Of a stretch of DNA of 64,000 nt, positions 50,301 to 62,817 are shown in pieces. Both the position numbers and the translations under genes were made by a program. The stretch comes from Ailanthus altissimus. Taxonomy: Eukaryota > Streptophyta > Magnoliopsida > Sapindales > Simaroubaceae. The notes under the pieces were generated by a model that was not told where the DNA came from, searched no databases, and saw nothing but the letters and a program-made list of their open reading frames with translations. The DNA is taken from the NCBI GenBank assembly GCA_946807835.1, contig OX327710.1, positions 19,456,501 through 19,520,500 of the forward strand, read 5' to 3'. Numbering within the stretch: the stretch's first letter is position 1; the number at the start of each line of letters is the position of its first letter.

Positions 50301-50815
50301 TGTAACAAATTGATTTCTCGAACTCCCGCGGCCTTAGACACTTTACAAGCGCTAAGCAGCCTACAAGACCCAATTAACCAAAGAAAGAGATGAAGAAGAA
50401 GCACACCAAGTGTTTGAGAGAATGCTCTCGTATTTTATTACTAAAGAGAGATTACAAAGCTATACAATTTGAAGTATTTGGAGGATTGCTTCTCAAATGA
50501 GAACTCCACCTATTTATAGCTAAAGCTATTTACAATAGACGGCTAGGATTAACTCTAATCCAATGGTCCACATCTAAAGAGGAGAATATCCTAAGGAATA
50601 TTTCAAAGATGCCAACTACCAAAAGTATATCCCAAGGAATATGCCTTTTCTAGATTATTCTCCCACCTACCACAATAATATGGCCTCAACCCAACTCTAT
50701 TGGGCCTTCTAGAAGCTCTAGCCCATTTAACCCAAAATGGACTAAGTACTCCCTTGGTGGTCCTGTTGCGCACCAAATGTTCAAGTCATTACTTGAGAAT
50801 ATTTGGGGCATGACA
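50301..50815 (-). repeat. gypsy 5' LTR
   Basis: 515 bp, partner of 44924-45438. The left end has drifted (TGTAACAAATTG). The TATA-like CTATAAATAGG is at 50509-50519 (minus strand). The outside bases CTTG (50816-50819) equal those left of the other LTR (44920-44923), giving a 4-5 bp target duplication. Confidence 0.92.
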
Positions 50816-51985
50816 CTTGGCACCGTAGATTCTGTTTCAGGTGCTACGGTAGTGACTTTCCAGTGCCACGGTGTTCACTTGTTTCCTTATGCTTCCAAGC
50901 TCTTTGCATCTTCTCCGCATGTCCCTTACTCATTCTATTTTGGGCACTGTTGAGACAATCCTCCCAAATTATCTAAGAATTCAAGACAAGTCCTAAACCA
51001 TTCTTTTCTAGCAAATGATCTAGTTATCAAAATTAATAGTTTGTTTTCCAAATAAATCTGGTATAGTTTCCTTGCCTATCTTACCTTATCCACTTGCAAT
51101 ATTTAGCTCATCACACTTCAACAAATATTCATCTATAACCTCTATCTTATTATCCTTTACTATTAATAAGAACAATCCATCAATAGCAACAATATTAATC
51201 TTTCACAATTTAAATATTATCATATTAGTACTCCAAATTATACATCTAACATTAAATACACAATATTCAATAATTATCGTCCAATGAACTCTATTACAAC
51301 TCTATAAATATACCAACTCGAATATAATGACTTTCATTGAGTTAATTAGTACTTGCAATCTCTTAAAAGAAGAGGGGTATATAAACAAAAGGGTGAGTCA
51401 ATTGACCCAGTGAGTGGATGTGGTTTAAAAATAGAAATAATCTTAAAAACATATGATAAATGATTAAGTGCACAAAGTGATCATTTTTTTTTTTAAAGTA
51501 TGAAATCACAATATAAAATTGCTTATAAAAAAAATGCATTTCTAAATCTCTATGTACAAATAATGGCTAAATCACAAATAATATAAATCATTATAAAATC
51601 GTGTACTCGAATATAAATATTTAAAATCTATTGTCATACATTTTCTTAGCTGAGTATGTCAAACATATTTGGTATTTTAAAATATCGTATACTATTATAT
51701 ACAGAAAACCATATTAAACTAGTACCCAAGGGAAACCTCGTTGTTCCCGAAATGTCCATCAAGCAGAGCATTAGACGCACTCATCTCATATCTTCAACGT
51801 ACGTATACGCATAGCAAACTGGCTCTCAAAGAATAAAGTGCCCATATACACAGCTCAAAGCCTATATGTGTGTAAAGACGGGCTACAAAGGCCTAAATCT
51901 TATATCTCATTAAAAGATGGTACGACCTAGTGGTTTCAAAACCATTTCTTTTATACAACATATGAACTTATAACATTTCATTATA
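50816..51985. other. right piece of split repeat and spacer, no gene
   Basis: 50820-50960 continues the older GC-richer repeat (GGTGCTACGGTAG, CAGTGCCACGGTG). The rest is AT-rich, repeat-like and without coding. Confidence 0.35.
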
Positions 51986-52818
51986 GGGATAAGTACAATT
52001 TTACCCTAATATTTTGGACTAATTAACAACTTTGACCCAGTTAGATCTAAAATATCCAATTTTACCCTAATCCGTTAATTTTTGCCGTTAGTTTTAATAG
52101 TAGAATGGTAAAAATGTAATCTAGTCATACAAATAAATTACACATTGAACACGTGTAACAATATTACCCATTTAGACACGTATCATCATGTAATTGGTTT
52201 ATTTTTTAAAAATAATTTATAAATAAATTAAATTATACAAAAAAATTAAAAATAAAAATTGACACGCCAATAACAAAAATTTATCATATTTACATCATTG
52301 AACTCCATTTTGTTTTTATCTACATAGTGGTGGAATCATTTTTGGTAAAACAAGACTAGAAAATGGTTAAAATGGTGGAGAGTGGCAGCGGCCGGTAAAA
52401 TAATTCCACTACTGTATAAATCAAGAAAAATAGAATTCAATGATATAAATTTTGATTTCGTTTTACTACCATTGTCGCCGAAAAATGGTAGTCGACCAAC
52501 GACCACTTTCTGACAATAATGCCAGTTTTGTTTTTAATTTTTTAAATTTATTTTATTAAAAATATAATCAATTATACGATGACACGTGTCATTTGTAACA
52601 AATCATATAATGACACATGTTCATTTACATATATTTAATATATTTTTTGCATGTGTGTTATTATTGGGGGTAAAATGGTAAAAGTATATTAAATATAAAT
52701 TTTTCATCCAAATTGATAGTAACAATTAACGGATTATAACAAAATTGGATATTTTAAATCTAACCGAAAAATAATTATTAATTAGCTCAAAATATTAAGG
52801 TAAAATTGTACTTATCCC
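51986..52818. mobile_element. Mutator-like non-autonomous element, 833 bp
   Basis: Starts GGGATAAGTACAATTTTACC and ends with its inverse (ACTTATCCC). The inverted repeats run about 100 bp with modest divergence (both arms carry TTTTAAATCTAAC-like, ATATCCAATTTT and ATCCGTTAATT words). It is flanked by a perfect 10-bp duplication TTTCATTATA (51976-51985, 52819-52828). Long arms with a 9-11 bp duplication are the hallmark of Mutator-like elements. The interior is non-coding, with a GC-richer core (GTGGCAGCGGCCGG, 52383). Confidence 0.85.
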
Positions 52819-52828
52819 TTTCATTATA

Positions 52829-53429
52829 TGATATTCATACTTTTTAATCTTAAACTATTTAGAAATAATTGCTGCTAATATAAGAAAAATACAATATCAT
52901 AATAAAAATTTTAATATCCAAAACCATAGTACAAATGATTTCTCTATAATATAAAATAAATCATTTCATGAAATAAAGTATAATTCAAGATAAATGATCA
53001 TTAAAGAAAAAAATACATAAAAAGGAACCATACTCATCATGGTTTAAAATATATTTTTCTGAAATCATTAAGTAGAAATCATAAAAGTAGTTTATATATC
53101 CACTCATAAACTCTTTGTGCATTTATCCAGTGCAATGAACAGAATCGTAGCGTAGATGTTGGACACTGGGCTATTAATTTATTAAAATTGGTACATGTGA
53201 TGTATTTAATCCAATGAATCATATTGTTAGGTGAATTTCAATATTTTAAAGTCTGTATAGTAATTTGACACTATATGTACATATATTTTTGGCAATACAG
53301 GTTGGAAACTTTTGAAGTGTTCAAAGGCTTCTAATTAGGATGTAAAGAAAAAAATATTTGTGTATGCCTTTGAATAGATGAGGCTGTTTATACATAAATA
53401 GTATATTCATATAATATTTAATGGAGAAT
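52829..53429. other. AT-rich spacer, no gene
   Basis: Nothing coding recognised. The host of the Mutator-like insertion looks repeat-like on both sides. Confidence 0.35.
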
Positions 53430-55592
53430 TTAATTCTCGCTCAGCATGGTCTTCCAGATATTCCTCAACACAAAAGTGTTTAAGGAATTGAGAAATCAAA
53501 CTTTATTTGATATGATCTGATTGATGTTGAGCTTCAATGATCTTTTAGAATATTTATGAGATTATGCTATAAGAATCTACTACTCACTTATTGAATGTAG
53601 TTCTACCAAAACTAGTTCCTTCTACTCTATACGAGATATAGATCAAATGGAGCCGAGTCTTAAGTATTAAGGCCTGGAGGTTGTTCTGTTCACATAAGAG
53701 TTATACAACATAATATACTTGCACCCAATGGGTACAAGTATCGGTTTATTAGATATCAATTCTATGATCCGAAGTAATGAAACATGTTCGTTGCTCGTAA
53801 TACTATCTTCCACGCGAAAAAGTTTCTCTTGGATCATGGAGATTATAGAATGATTATACTTATTGAAGTCAATCAGAAAGTATATGAACCAACAGTGGAA
53901 TCTTAAAGTTCAAATGAATGATATACCTTGAACATACTTTCTTTATAGGTCAAATAGGATATTAAGGTCGTCATTTAGGTATAATTGATGCCTATAGTAC
54001 CTTTGGTGTTTTCTTAGTTGAAGAAAATGATCATTTGACTTATAGAGAGGTGATGTTTGACATCATTTTGGAAAAATGACAAGAAGCCATAGAATCTGAA
54101 TTTGACTCTATGCATGACAGTCAAGTTTAGGACTTGGGTGTACTTCTTGTTGTTGTAAAAGTGTTTATGTAGTGAACGCATAGGCACTTGAAGGTAGATA
54201 CCTTCAAGGCCTAACTAGTGAGGAAAGATTATACTTATAGATTTGGGATTGGTAATAAGGAAATCTTATTCATCAGTAATCATGCTAAAGTTAATTCAAA
54301 TTTTGTTGGCTATCACAGCATATTAAAATTTTAAGGTATGGGCGATGGACACAAACATGGCATTCTAAAATGTATATCTCGAATTAGAAATATGCATAGA
54401 GCTGCTTGAAGGTTTTACATCTAACTCAACTTCTAATCTAGTGTACAAATTAAGAAAGTTTATTAGTGTCCTTAAGTAGTTTTTCTAAAGCTAGTATCTT
54501 TGTTTAAATGAAAAAAATTAGAAAGTCTAGTTTCATTAGTAATGAAGAAAAAGCATGTGTGTTCAGAAAGGACAATGAGAGCATGATTATTTATCTAATT
54601 ATCTACATGAAAAACATACTTGATGTTGAAAACAACGTTGGTATATTACAAGTCAATCAGATAAGTGTTATCTAAGTAAGAAATGTTTCATAAAAGATTT
54701 GTTAAAGACCTCTTATTATACTTTATAAAGATAAAACTATGAGGCTGATGGGACTTTCTCAATCATCGTACATAAACTGAGTCCTAGAAAGGTACAACTT
54801 AATTAACTGTAAGATAGTTAATGTACTTTTTCAGATATGACATTCATATCTCTAAAAAGAACTATCCTCGAGTAGAAAATGAAAGAGTTGGAATGTCCAA
54901 CTTATAATATGCATTAACTAGAAGTAGCTTGATGCATGTCATATTATGTATGACACATGGATTTGGATGGCTCCAAGAGTTGTGAGCCGGTATTGGTCAG
55001 ATTTAGGCCTGACCATTAGATAGTTATAAAATATATCTAGTATACCTTAGAGGTATAAAGGATAAATTTTTAAATATGAAGAAAGTTTCTTACAAGTGAA
55101 GGAATGCATGTACTTAGACTTTTCGTCTAACCCAAATTGTAGAAAGTTTAAATCTGGTTATATGTTCTTCCTCATTAGTACCGGAGCTAGTTGGAAACAT
55201 GCAATTTAGATTTCCATAGCTAATTCTCCCTTGAAGAAAGAATTAGTTGTAGCTTGAGAAGTCTGTAAAGGAAGCATTATGGATATTCAAGTTAGTTGCA
55301 AAGCTTAGAATAGTTCAAAGCTTAGTGGATCCTATCCCATTACAATCCAAACAATAATGGAATAATTACTTAAGCCATGAAGCCATATGGCACACCAGTA
55401 ATCTAATGATATGGACTCTGAATACCACATAATTGTAAATGTTTTAGCTACTAGAGATGTGATAGTATCTATGGTATATTCCTTAGATGATATAGTAGAC
55501 CCACTCAGGCTTAAACTTCTACTGTGTTTGAAAAATATTTGGTGTATTGATATGAGATATTAGTACGAATGACACTAAAGCAAGTGGGAGTT
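53430..55592 (+). mobile_element. decayed copia integrase, RT and RNase H
   Basis: Fragments occur in copia order: integrase middle and end (PQHK near 53470; YRFIRYQFYDPK and ARNTIFHAKKF near 53730-53830), RT entry (AIESEFDSMHDSQV, 54090-54130) and RNase H (KSGYMFFLISTGASWKHA, 55150-55205; then the region like YHIIVNVLATRDV near 55420). All frames are broken. A purine tract GTGGGAGTT lies directly before the LTR at 55593. The 5' LTR, gag, protease and integrase start are absent. Confidence 0.75.
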
Positions 55593-58080
55593 TGTTAGAG
55601 ATGGTGTTTATGTGCCATTCCAAAACTGTATGAATATTAAATTATTTAATGTTTATACAGTAAACATTTCATATAATTGTTAATACAATAGAAATACATG
55701 GTACAATGCTTGTTACATTACAGACATTGTATAATTTGAAGAAGTTTTGATTTGGTCTAAAGAAGTTTAGACCAGTGCTAAGAATTAGTAGAGTTGAGAG
55801 TTATATATACTAACAATTAGCACTCCTAAGAGTTAGCAAGTTATAAGATTCAACTAGATCTAAAAGCTTAGATTATTGTCTCCAATAAGATAAAGACCTG
55901 AGGGTATATCAGTAATAACATGGTTGCAAAGAGTTACAATAGGTGTTAGTAGATGTCATTATGTAAGTATATTCACAAATACTAATGTTCCTGATCTGCC
56001 TCATTGATGCAAGTCTGTCGGTGGATGCATTTTATAAAGATCAGTGTATAGTATATCTATATGATATAAATGGTTGTTATTAGCCGACCATAGGCTTACC
56101 AGAAGCTCGTATATGCATATGGGTATTCAACCAGTATTGAATACTGAACAGACTCATGAGGACGCTAATAGACATCTTATGAACCCATCAATGGTGAGTC
56201 ATCTCGGGTTGAGTAGTATATATGGTCCTTTAACCTTAGTGCCATTGTGGGCTTGTAAGTGATCCACCATACTTTAGTTCCACGCATGTTATAGATCGTT
56301 CACGGTGTGACCGTAAGGTGTCGCTAGGTATAGTCCGATGCTTATGTAGTCTGATGTGTATAGATAGTGGGATCCGTCAGCTCTCATAGAGGAATAACAT
56401 ATTTAGATGCTCCGAGATTATAATTTAAAAAATCTCGTGGCCACGAGTACTAACTTGGGAAATGTGTTTCTCAAAGTGTTGAACAGTGTAGCAAAAGTGT
56501 TTGCATACATTGTTCTTTGAAGTACAAATTTGGAGATTATTTCATTGATGAGCATATAGAAATTTGACGGTGTAAATCTATATCCCCGCATATCCAGGAT
56601 ATCAATGACCAAGAGATTTTATGTATGCGTTGTGACCTCAATTTATATGGTCTAACGCGCTGATTTGTAATATCTTTGATGTGTGCGTGGGGCATTGATC
56701 ACAAACTTATAGAATAGTTCCATTTTGACGAACTGAGCGTAGACCTAAGAAATCCTGCAATATAAAATATACTAGTTGTGCACTAGGATAACCTATTGGA
56801 TTGAATTGTTAAATCTAATAGTTTTCAGCAGAACTGAATATTTATTTCAAGAACCTTTGGGATGCGCGCATTTCAGTACTTAAGTATTAAGTACAATAAT
56901 TAGTTAATAATTGTTGTTGACTAATTAAATAATGACACGTAGCGCATGATGAGTCTTTAACGAAAATTAACTCAAGCATTGGATATGATGAGACCTACGT
57001 TGGGTTAATTAAAGGCTTAAGAGTTGTTTCTCTAAAATAATTATTTAAGTGTTAAATAATTTAAATATTTGTTATCACTTAAGAGTTAAGTGAATAATTA
57101 ATTTAACTATATTTAATTGTTAGCTCATGATTAAATTAATAAAGAAATTTTTTTAAGGACATAATTACTAAATAAAATGAGATTTTATTGAGCAATTAAT
57201 TAAGTTAAAATAAATATTGCTTAAAAGAAAAATTAAATGAAACCTTAAGGACTTGAATGAAAATTTCTTTGTCAAAGACAAGTGACGGCTGACCATCCCC
57301 TCTTGTCCATTTGTTGGACACTTAATTGGTTTATTTGATAGTGTCAAAATATTTAAATAATAATATTTTAGTCAAATGAAAAAGATATTTCACATTATTA
57401 TATATATTTATATATTCATTTGATGAATATATAATTGATGGGGTGTGGTCGGCTATGGGTGGTGTGTTTTTGGTAATTCATTTTATGCTTGAAACAAATC
57501 AAATGATAGCTTAAGTATGGCTCTTGGAATAAAGGATAAAAAAAAAATGAAAAAGGGTTTTCATTTTCCTTTGAAGCCAACAAGGTGGCTAGGCATTTTT
57601 GAAGGTAAGAAGAATTATTTTTGTTTTAAGTTTTTTAGTGTTAAAAATAAAAATAAAAAGTTGTTTTGTTATTCATCTTCTTCTCTTAAACAAATGGCCA
57701 CTGTTATTGTATATGAGTTATTTGTGTTTTGATGAATTTAAATGTTGAATACATCAAAAATAAAATAAATATAGTTTAAGTGTTAAGCTATGAGGATTAA
57801 GAGTTAATTCTACAGTTTAAGTATTTGATCGGTGTTGAAAAATTAAAGGCTATTGTTCTAGCGACTTAAGCCCACCATGTTGGGTCCTAGAACAGCCAAC
57901 TGGTCTGCTTCAGGCGATACTCCAAAATAAATCCGTTCCAAACGCTTGATAGGTTATATCTCTTAATTATGTATTAATATGATTAATATAGTTTAATTTT
58001 ATTCATTAGTGTAATTGAATAAAATTTATTTTATTCATTTTTTAGAAAATTTAATTTCTAGTTTCCGTTGTGAACATTTA
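55593..58080 (+). repeat. long copia 3' LTR
   Basis: Begins TGTTAGAGATGGTG directly after a polypurine tract. It is collinear, in inverse orientation, with the solo LTR at 46560-48886, including ACCTATTGGATTGAATTGTT (56791-56810) and the CTTCCGTTG-type end. The exact right edge is unclear because of the hairpin at 58054-58120. No gene inside; the 71-codon frame at 57517 is low complexity. Confidence 0.7.
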
Positions 58081-58120
58081 TGTATGAGATATATAAATAT
58101 TCACAACGGAAGCTAGAAAT
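58054..58120. repeat. 27-bp inverted repeat, 13-bp spacer
   Basis: ATTTCTAGTTTCCGTTGTGA and seven more bases (58054-58080) pair with 58094-58120, with two mismatches. It sits at the likely right edge of the long LTR. Confidence 0.85.
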
Positions 58121-58148
58121 TACATAAATAGTGTATATATATTGTATT

Positions 58149-58176
58149 TGATGCATATATATATATATATATATAT
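58149..58176. repeat. (AT)n microsatellite
   Basis: An uninterrupted AT dinucleotide run. Confidence 0.85.
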
Positions 58177-58299
58177 GTAAATTATAAAATGGACACATGT
58201 ACCACATGCATACATCCAATAGGTTTAGGTTATGAACCGGGATAAATTGGCATCCTAACAAAGATAGCCCTGCCCTTGCCCAAAGGACATATAGACCAA

Positions 58300-59230
58300 T
58301 CAAAACTCTAATTAGGGCTTAGCTAAGATGGAGCTACTCTTAGACGGGCCAACATCTTAGCAAAATACTACTGCATAGGAAGCCTAAGGCCTAACCTCAA
58401 GAACTCCACATAAACGGCCACCTCGCTATTTATTGAGCTGCTCATGTAATCATCTTGGGTGGGCAACCTAAGTGTAACCGACCTAGGGATGTTATATGTC
58501 GACCTAATAGACTCTAAGTCAGCCTCGTTCAAACTGAACATATAGTATCTCACATCCAGCTCAAACTCCACAACCTCTACTTCTTGATCAAGATCCTTAA
58601 GGTCATTTCTTTGGTCCTAATTAAAAATAGAGACTAGCTCGGCCTTAATGATAATAGCTAAAGAGGAGGAAGGTATGTCACCTACTGAGGTGGACGCTCC
58701 TTTACTACCTCTAGCCCCACCAGTCCTCCTGACCAATGAGACCTCTGGGCTTACTTCATCTTCTTCTTCAGCCACGTTAGTTGTTAAGAAACCTAGGTTT
58801 CTTTTAGACGCCATTTAGAATAAGGATTTTTCTTAAAGTCTAAAAGTGACACACATGGGCAAGGATAAAGCAATCATACCCAAAAAAAATAAAAAATAAA
58901 GCAACAGTAAGCATTGAGAAGCCATACAAATACCCATAAAATAAGAAATAATGGCAAAAAAAACCCAAAGAAACCGAAACAAGAAAAGCATACCCGTATA
59001 CAATAACGTTTACATTAAAGATGCAGGAATAGAGAAAACCAAACTTGAAGATCTAGAAAAAAAAAAGAACTTATTCGAAGAAAGAGCAAAAATCAAATCA
59101 CTATAGTAAAAATAGCAGCAATAATCACCAGAAAAAACACTTGAACTAGGAAGTTAAGATCAAAATGAGATAAGAGAAAAATGTTAAGTAAAGATGAAAA
59201 TGAAGTGGAATGTGGCTTTTTATAACAAAC
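58300..59230 (-). mobile_element. gypsy-type gag-like transposon relic (copy 2)
   Basis: Minus strand: TATA-like TTATAAAAAG (about 59220), a leader of about 400 bp with T-rich intron-like parts, ATG at 58814 (MASKRNLGFL, then acidic EEEDEVSPEV), a stop near 58617, then a second frame 58571-58368. The second frame contains NIPRSVTLRLPTQDDYMSSS and VYVEFLRLGLRLPM, close to the domain known as putative gypsy-type transposon (Transposase_28) in plants. Its role is not established. The rest of the element is not visible. The same layout on the plus strand at 28960-31540 makes them one family. Confidence 0.6.
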
Positions 59231-61000
59231 AGAGCTAAAGAATCATAGCCGTTTAGATTAAATAGACTGACAAGATCACCAGAAGCCCAACAGATACCCT
59301 CTTAAAATAGACGACACCTCAAGTTCCCAGAGCATTAAAAGCACATCTCTTTAGAGTTCTTCACCTGGACTATTGAAGTTTAAAATTTCAACAGACCAGA
59401 TCATCTCAATCATCCAAGCGTCATTTAAAAATATAGAAAACGTGACGCTCTGATTTCTACTCCCTCTACTATACGATCAAAAAAGAATCAACGATTGCGA
59501 TCAGTTCCTACTCTTAAAACATCTTTTCGCATAGATCCAGGATGACGTCTTAAAATCTCTATCAGCATTATCTGACAAAATTAAAATTCAAGAAATATTT
59601 CCAATTATACAAGAGCCTAAGAAAAACTCAGAAAGTAACCATCAGCTAGGTACTCTAGAAAGCACTTGCAACAATAGAGTCGAACTGAGCTGCTCAGCAC
59701 AGTATCATTAAGATCAAGATATTAGAAAACCTGTTCAGACCTACTCACTAACAATACTAGTATAAGTCAAAAATACGCTTAAACACGAAGATTTCGAACG
59801 GATATCAAGAGTGAAGATTCCAAACATGTATCAGAAGTGAAGAGTCCGAGCAGGTATCAGAATTAAAGATTCTAAGCAAGCATAACAAAAAAATATAGTT
59901 TCTAGTTTCAAATAAATCAAAATTAGAAACTAGTGAACCTTTATTCCCCCAAGAAAATTACTATGAGGCCTAACCCTTATAGGCCGAAAATGCTTAGCTC
60001 TTCAAACGAAGCCCTTCAGGGCCAACTTCGAGAGCTTAGGTCTAAGACAGCAGAGGCCACCAGGAAGATGTTAGAACCAAGCTTAAGGATAGACTTTTAA
60101 CGAGGAACCAGCTCAGTCGCTTAAACCAGGTTTAGCTAGAGACGTATACATATCACCTCTGCATACTCCCGACCAAGCCGACCAAGATCAGAAAAGACCA
60201 CTTGACTAAGATTAACAAGGAAATTGGCCCAGCAGAAGTACCAAGTTAACCGCATGCAGAACAACTTATACATTCCATCTAGGTACTGCTGCATGAACAA
60301 AAATAAGACTTAGACTAGTAAGGATGAAATATGTTATAAGAAGACCAGCTCGGTAAGAGATGCCAAACTGCTATGACAGCAGAAGTATAACTAGACTATT
60401 AGCGAGCCAAATAGAGAGTAATCATGCTTATTACAAAAATATGTTTAAAGAGGAAACCAGTGTTATAAATGAAATAAAGTTATAGGAAGAGAAGAACTAC
60501 AATGTCTTTAAGAAAGAATCCCTTAAATCACGCCAAGAGATTAGGATAACCCAAAATTAGTAAGACTTACCCAACTCAACCATAACATTGGCGAAGATAA
60601 GCACAATGAATATTCCCTTAAGATCAATGCTATAAATAGGTGAGAAAACCACAACAGAAAGGATTTCAAAGACTTCTTCTGATACTAAATTCTTGATTCT
60701 GACTTCAATGCTTTTCTCTATTGGGCATATTTTCGACCTTCTTCTTATTGCTCTCTCAAACCTCACAAAAATAATTTTTTTTTACTTAAGCATCAAAGAA
60801 TCTTCGGCAAAACCTATCTGGATAGGGCCTTAATAATAGTTTTAAGTGTTTTACAGATGCTTAATTATCAATAGAAAAAAGAAGATCTAAATTTTAGCCT
60901 GCAAACCCAATAAAACGAAGTTTAGCATGCTAATTCTTACAATAATAAAAATTTAAAATTCGTTTATCTAAAAATTATTTTTTTCAATCATCAAAATTGT
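59231..61000. other. repeat-like, no gene
   Basis: Upstream flank of the relic. It contains a plus-strand TATA-like GCTATAAATAGG (60629-60640) that may be an LTR promoter, and phrases repeated with variation near 59770-59880 (GAAGATTC.., ATATCAGAA..). The only long minus frame (60557-60766) is not recognisable. Confidence 0.3.
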
Positions 61001-62664
61001 TTTAATTTTTTTTTTCATTCATGTATGGAGTTAAGATCCCGGTGTATATGTATCGTGAGTATATGTCAATAGCATGATATGATTAATTGGAACCTGCAAC
61101 AACATGCAAACAAAATGTAGGGGATATAATATATGACATAGACACAATATGTCATTATAAAATTGCGTGTGCCATGAGAATTACGAAAAGTCAACCAATG
61201 GAATTAATACATTTTTGGGATGCTGTAATTCTTCCTTAATCGAGAAAGATAAGCTTGCCAGCGACATTCAACCAATCTTAATCAGACATTTAAGTTAGTA
61301 AAATCATTTAATAATATTGTAACATATAATTTATTATAACTACTAAAGTATTTGATCATTTTTTTAAAAAAAATTATACCCAACACTCTTAAATTATTGT
61401 ATAGATAACATAAAACCATCCGCTTTAAATTGGCAGCCATCACCAGTAACCTACAAGTCAAAATTCAGAAGTTCAACTACCATTTAAGTAGTGGCCTAGT
61501 GGCATAAAATATTAGTAGAATATTTTTTGAGTTCTCAAAGTTAAGCTTATATCGTATAATTTCTTGTTGGACTTGGAATTTCGTTGTTTTTGAATAAAAA
61601 AAATGCAGTATGTTTATAAAAAAAAAAGAAAAAGGGAAAAAAGAAAAAAAAGAAGAAGAAACGATTGGACTTTCATGAAGCAAATGGACCTCATTGCAAG
61701 CTGGAAATATGCAACCTTGCCCGGTTGCTAAGTAAAGTTTGTAATTGTATTCTACGTATGAATCTATATTCCTTTAGTGAAACTATAGTTTTTTTTCCCT
61801 CAATCCTCATTTAAAAGCCTGGTTTGCTGATGATGGAGAGATCAGATTAGTGTGAGTTTTTATCTGTTTTAGTAATACCACATCAAGTGTGATATTTGAA
61901 GATTTACATTTATTAATATAAATGATGGCCTATCTGGCTTAATTTATTTATATGCACCTTTTAAAGGAATTAAGGGTTCCACTCAAAAAACAATTTCACC
62001 TATCAATATGTGAGAAAAGATAATAAATTACTCTGATATTATATTAAAAAAGAAGAAAGGAAAAGAAAATAGAGAGAAAAATGATAAAGAATTGAGAGAC
62101 TACATTTTTACTATAATTTGTTATATTTAAAATGATTACAGAATAAGCCTTTGCATAGGCTTTAATCCTAAACTAGTTATAATGTAAACATATATAAAAG
62201 TCAACAATATCAATTATAATATGAATTGAGTACATATAAAAGGCAACAATATCGACTATAATGTGAGAGTTAGAAATTGGTTTTTTATTTTCAAGAAATA
62301 AGAATCCAATATCTACTAATGCATATTATAGTTTGAGAGTTAGGAAAAGTGAAAATGAATCTAACACTAGTTTGGATATTTTTGAAGAAATAAAAGAAGA
62401 GATTTATGTTTTTTCAAATTCTCTCGTTTTTTTTTTTTCAGGAATATAAAAGCGAAGATGTTTCGTGTCATTCGTTTGATTTATCCTCAATTCACAAGTA
62501 GCTTAAAGGCTATTTCTCTCTTTAAGGATCTCGTTGAAAATCCTTATGTAACAAAAGTCTAACCCCGGGTATCTGAAAATTTTGGTTGGCTATAAGCTCT
62601 AATTGTCTGCTGGATGTGCAAATTTGATTTGGTCAATAAATAACGATATTCATTGCACATTTGA
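61001..62664. other. intergenic, no gene seen
   Basis: A purine-rich tract lies at 61619-61662, and an LTR-like leader fragment at 62100-62180 (GCCTTTGCATAGGC). Confidence 0.35.
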
Positions 62665-62680
62665 TTGACTTGCATGCATG
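62665..62680 (+). promoter_or_regulatory. W-box core and RY-like motif upstream of gene 3
   Basis: TTGACT (62665-62670) followed by CATGCATG (62673-62680), about 140 bp before the ATG. Possible WRKY and B3-factor sites; low specificity. Confidence 0.3.
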
Positions 62681-62817
62681 ATTACATCAACAGTCTAGAT
62701 ATATATTATTGGCCAAGTTGTTATTATTCTATTCCACACAGTACTTTTGGCAAGTACAAATTAAAAGATAATGATTAATTCTTTAATCACCTTCCCTGGA
62801 AGAAACTGAACAAGGTG

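Noticed and set aside
57517..57732. 71-codon plus frame (lysine/phenylalanine-rich)
   Set aside because: Low-complexity sequence inside the long copia LTR.
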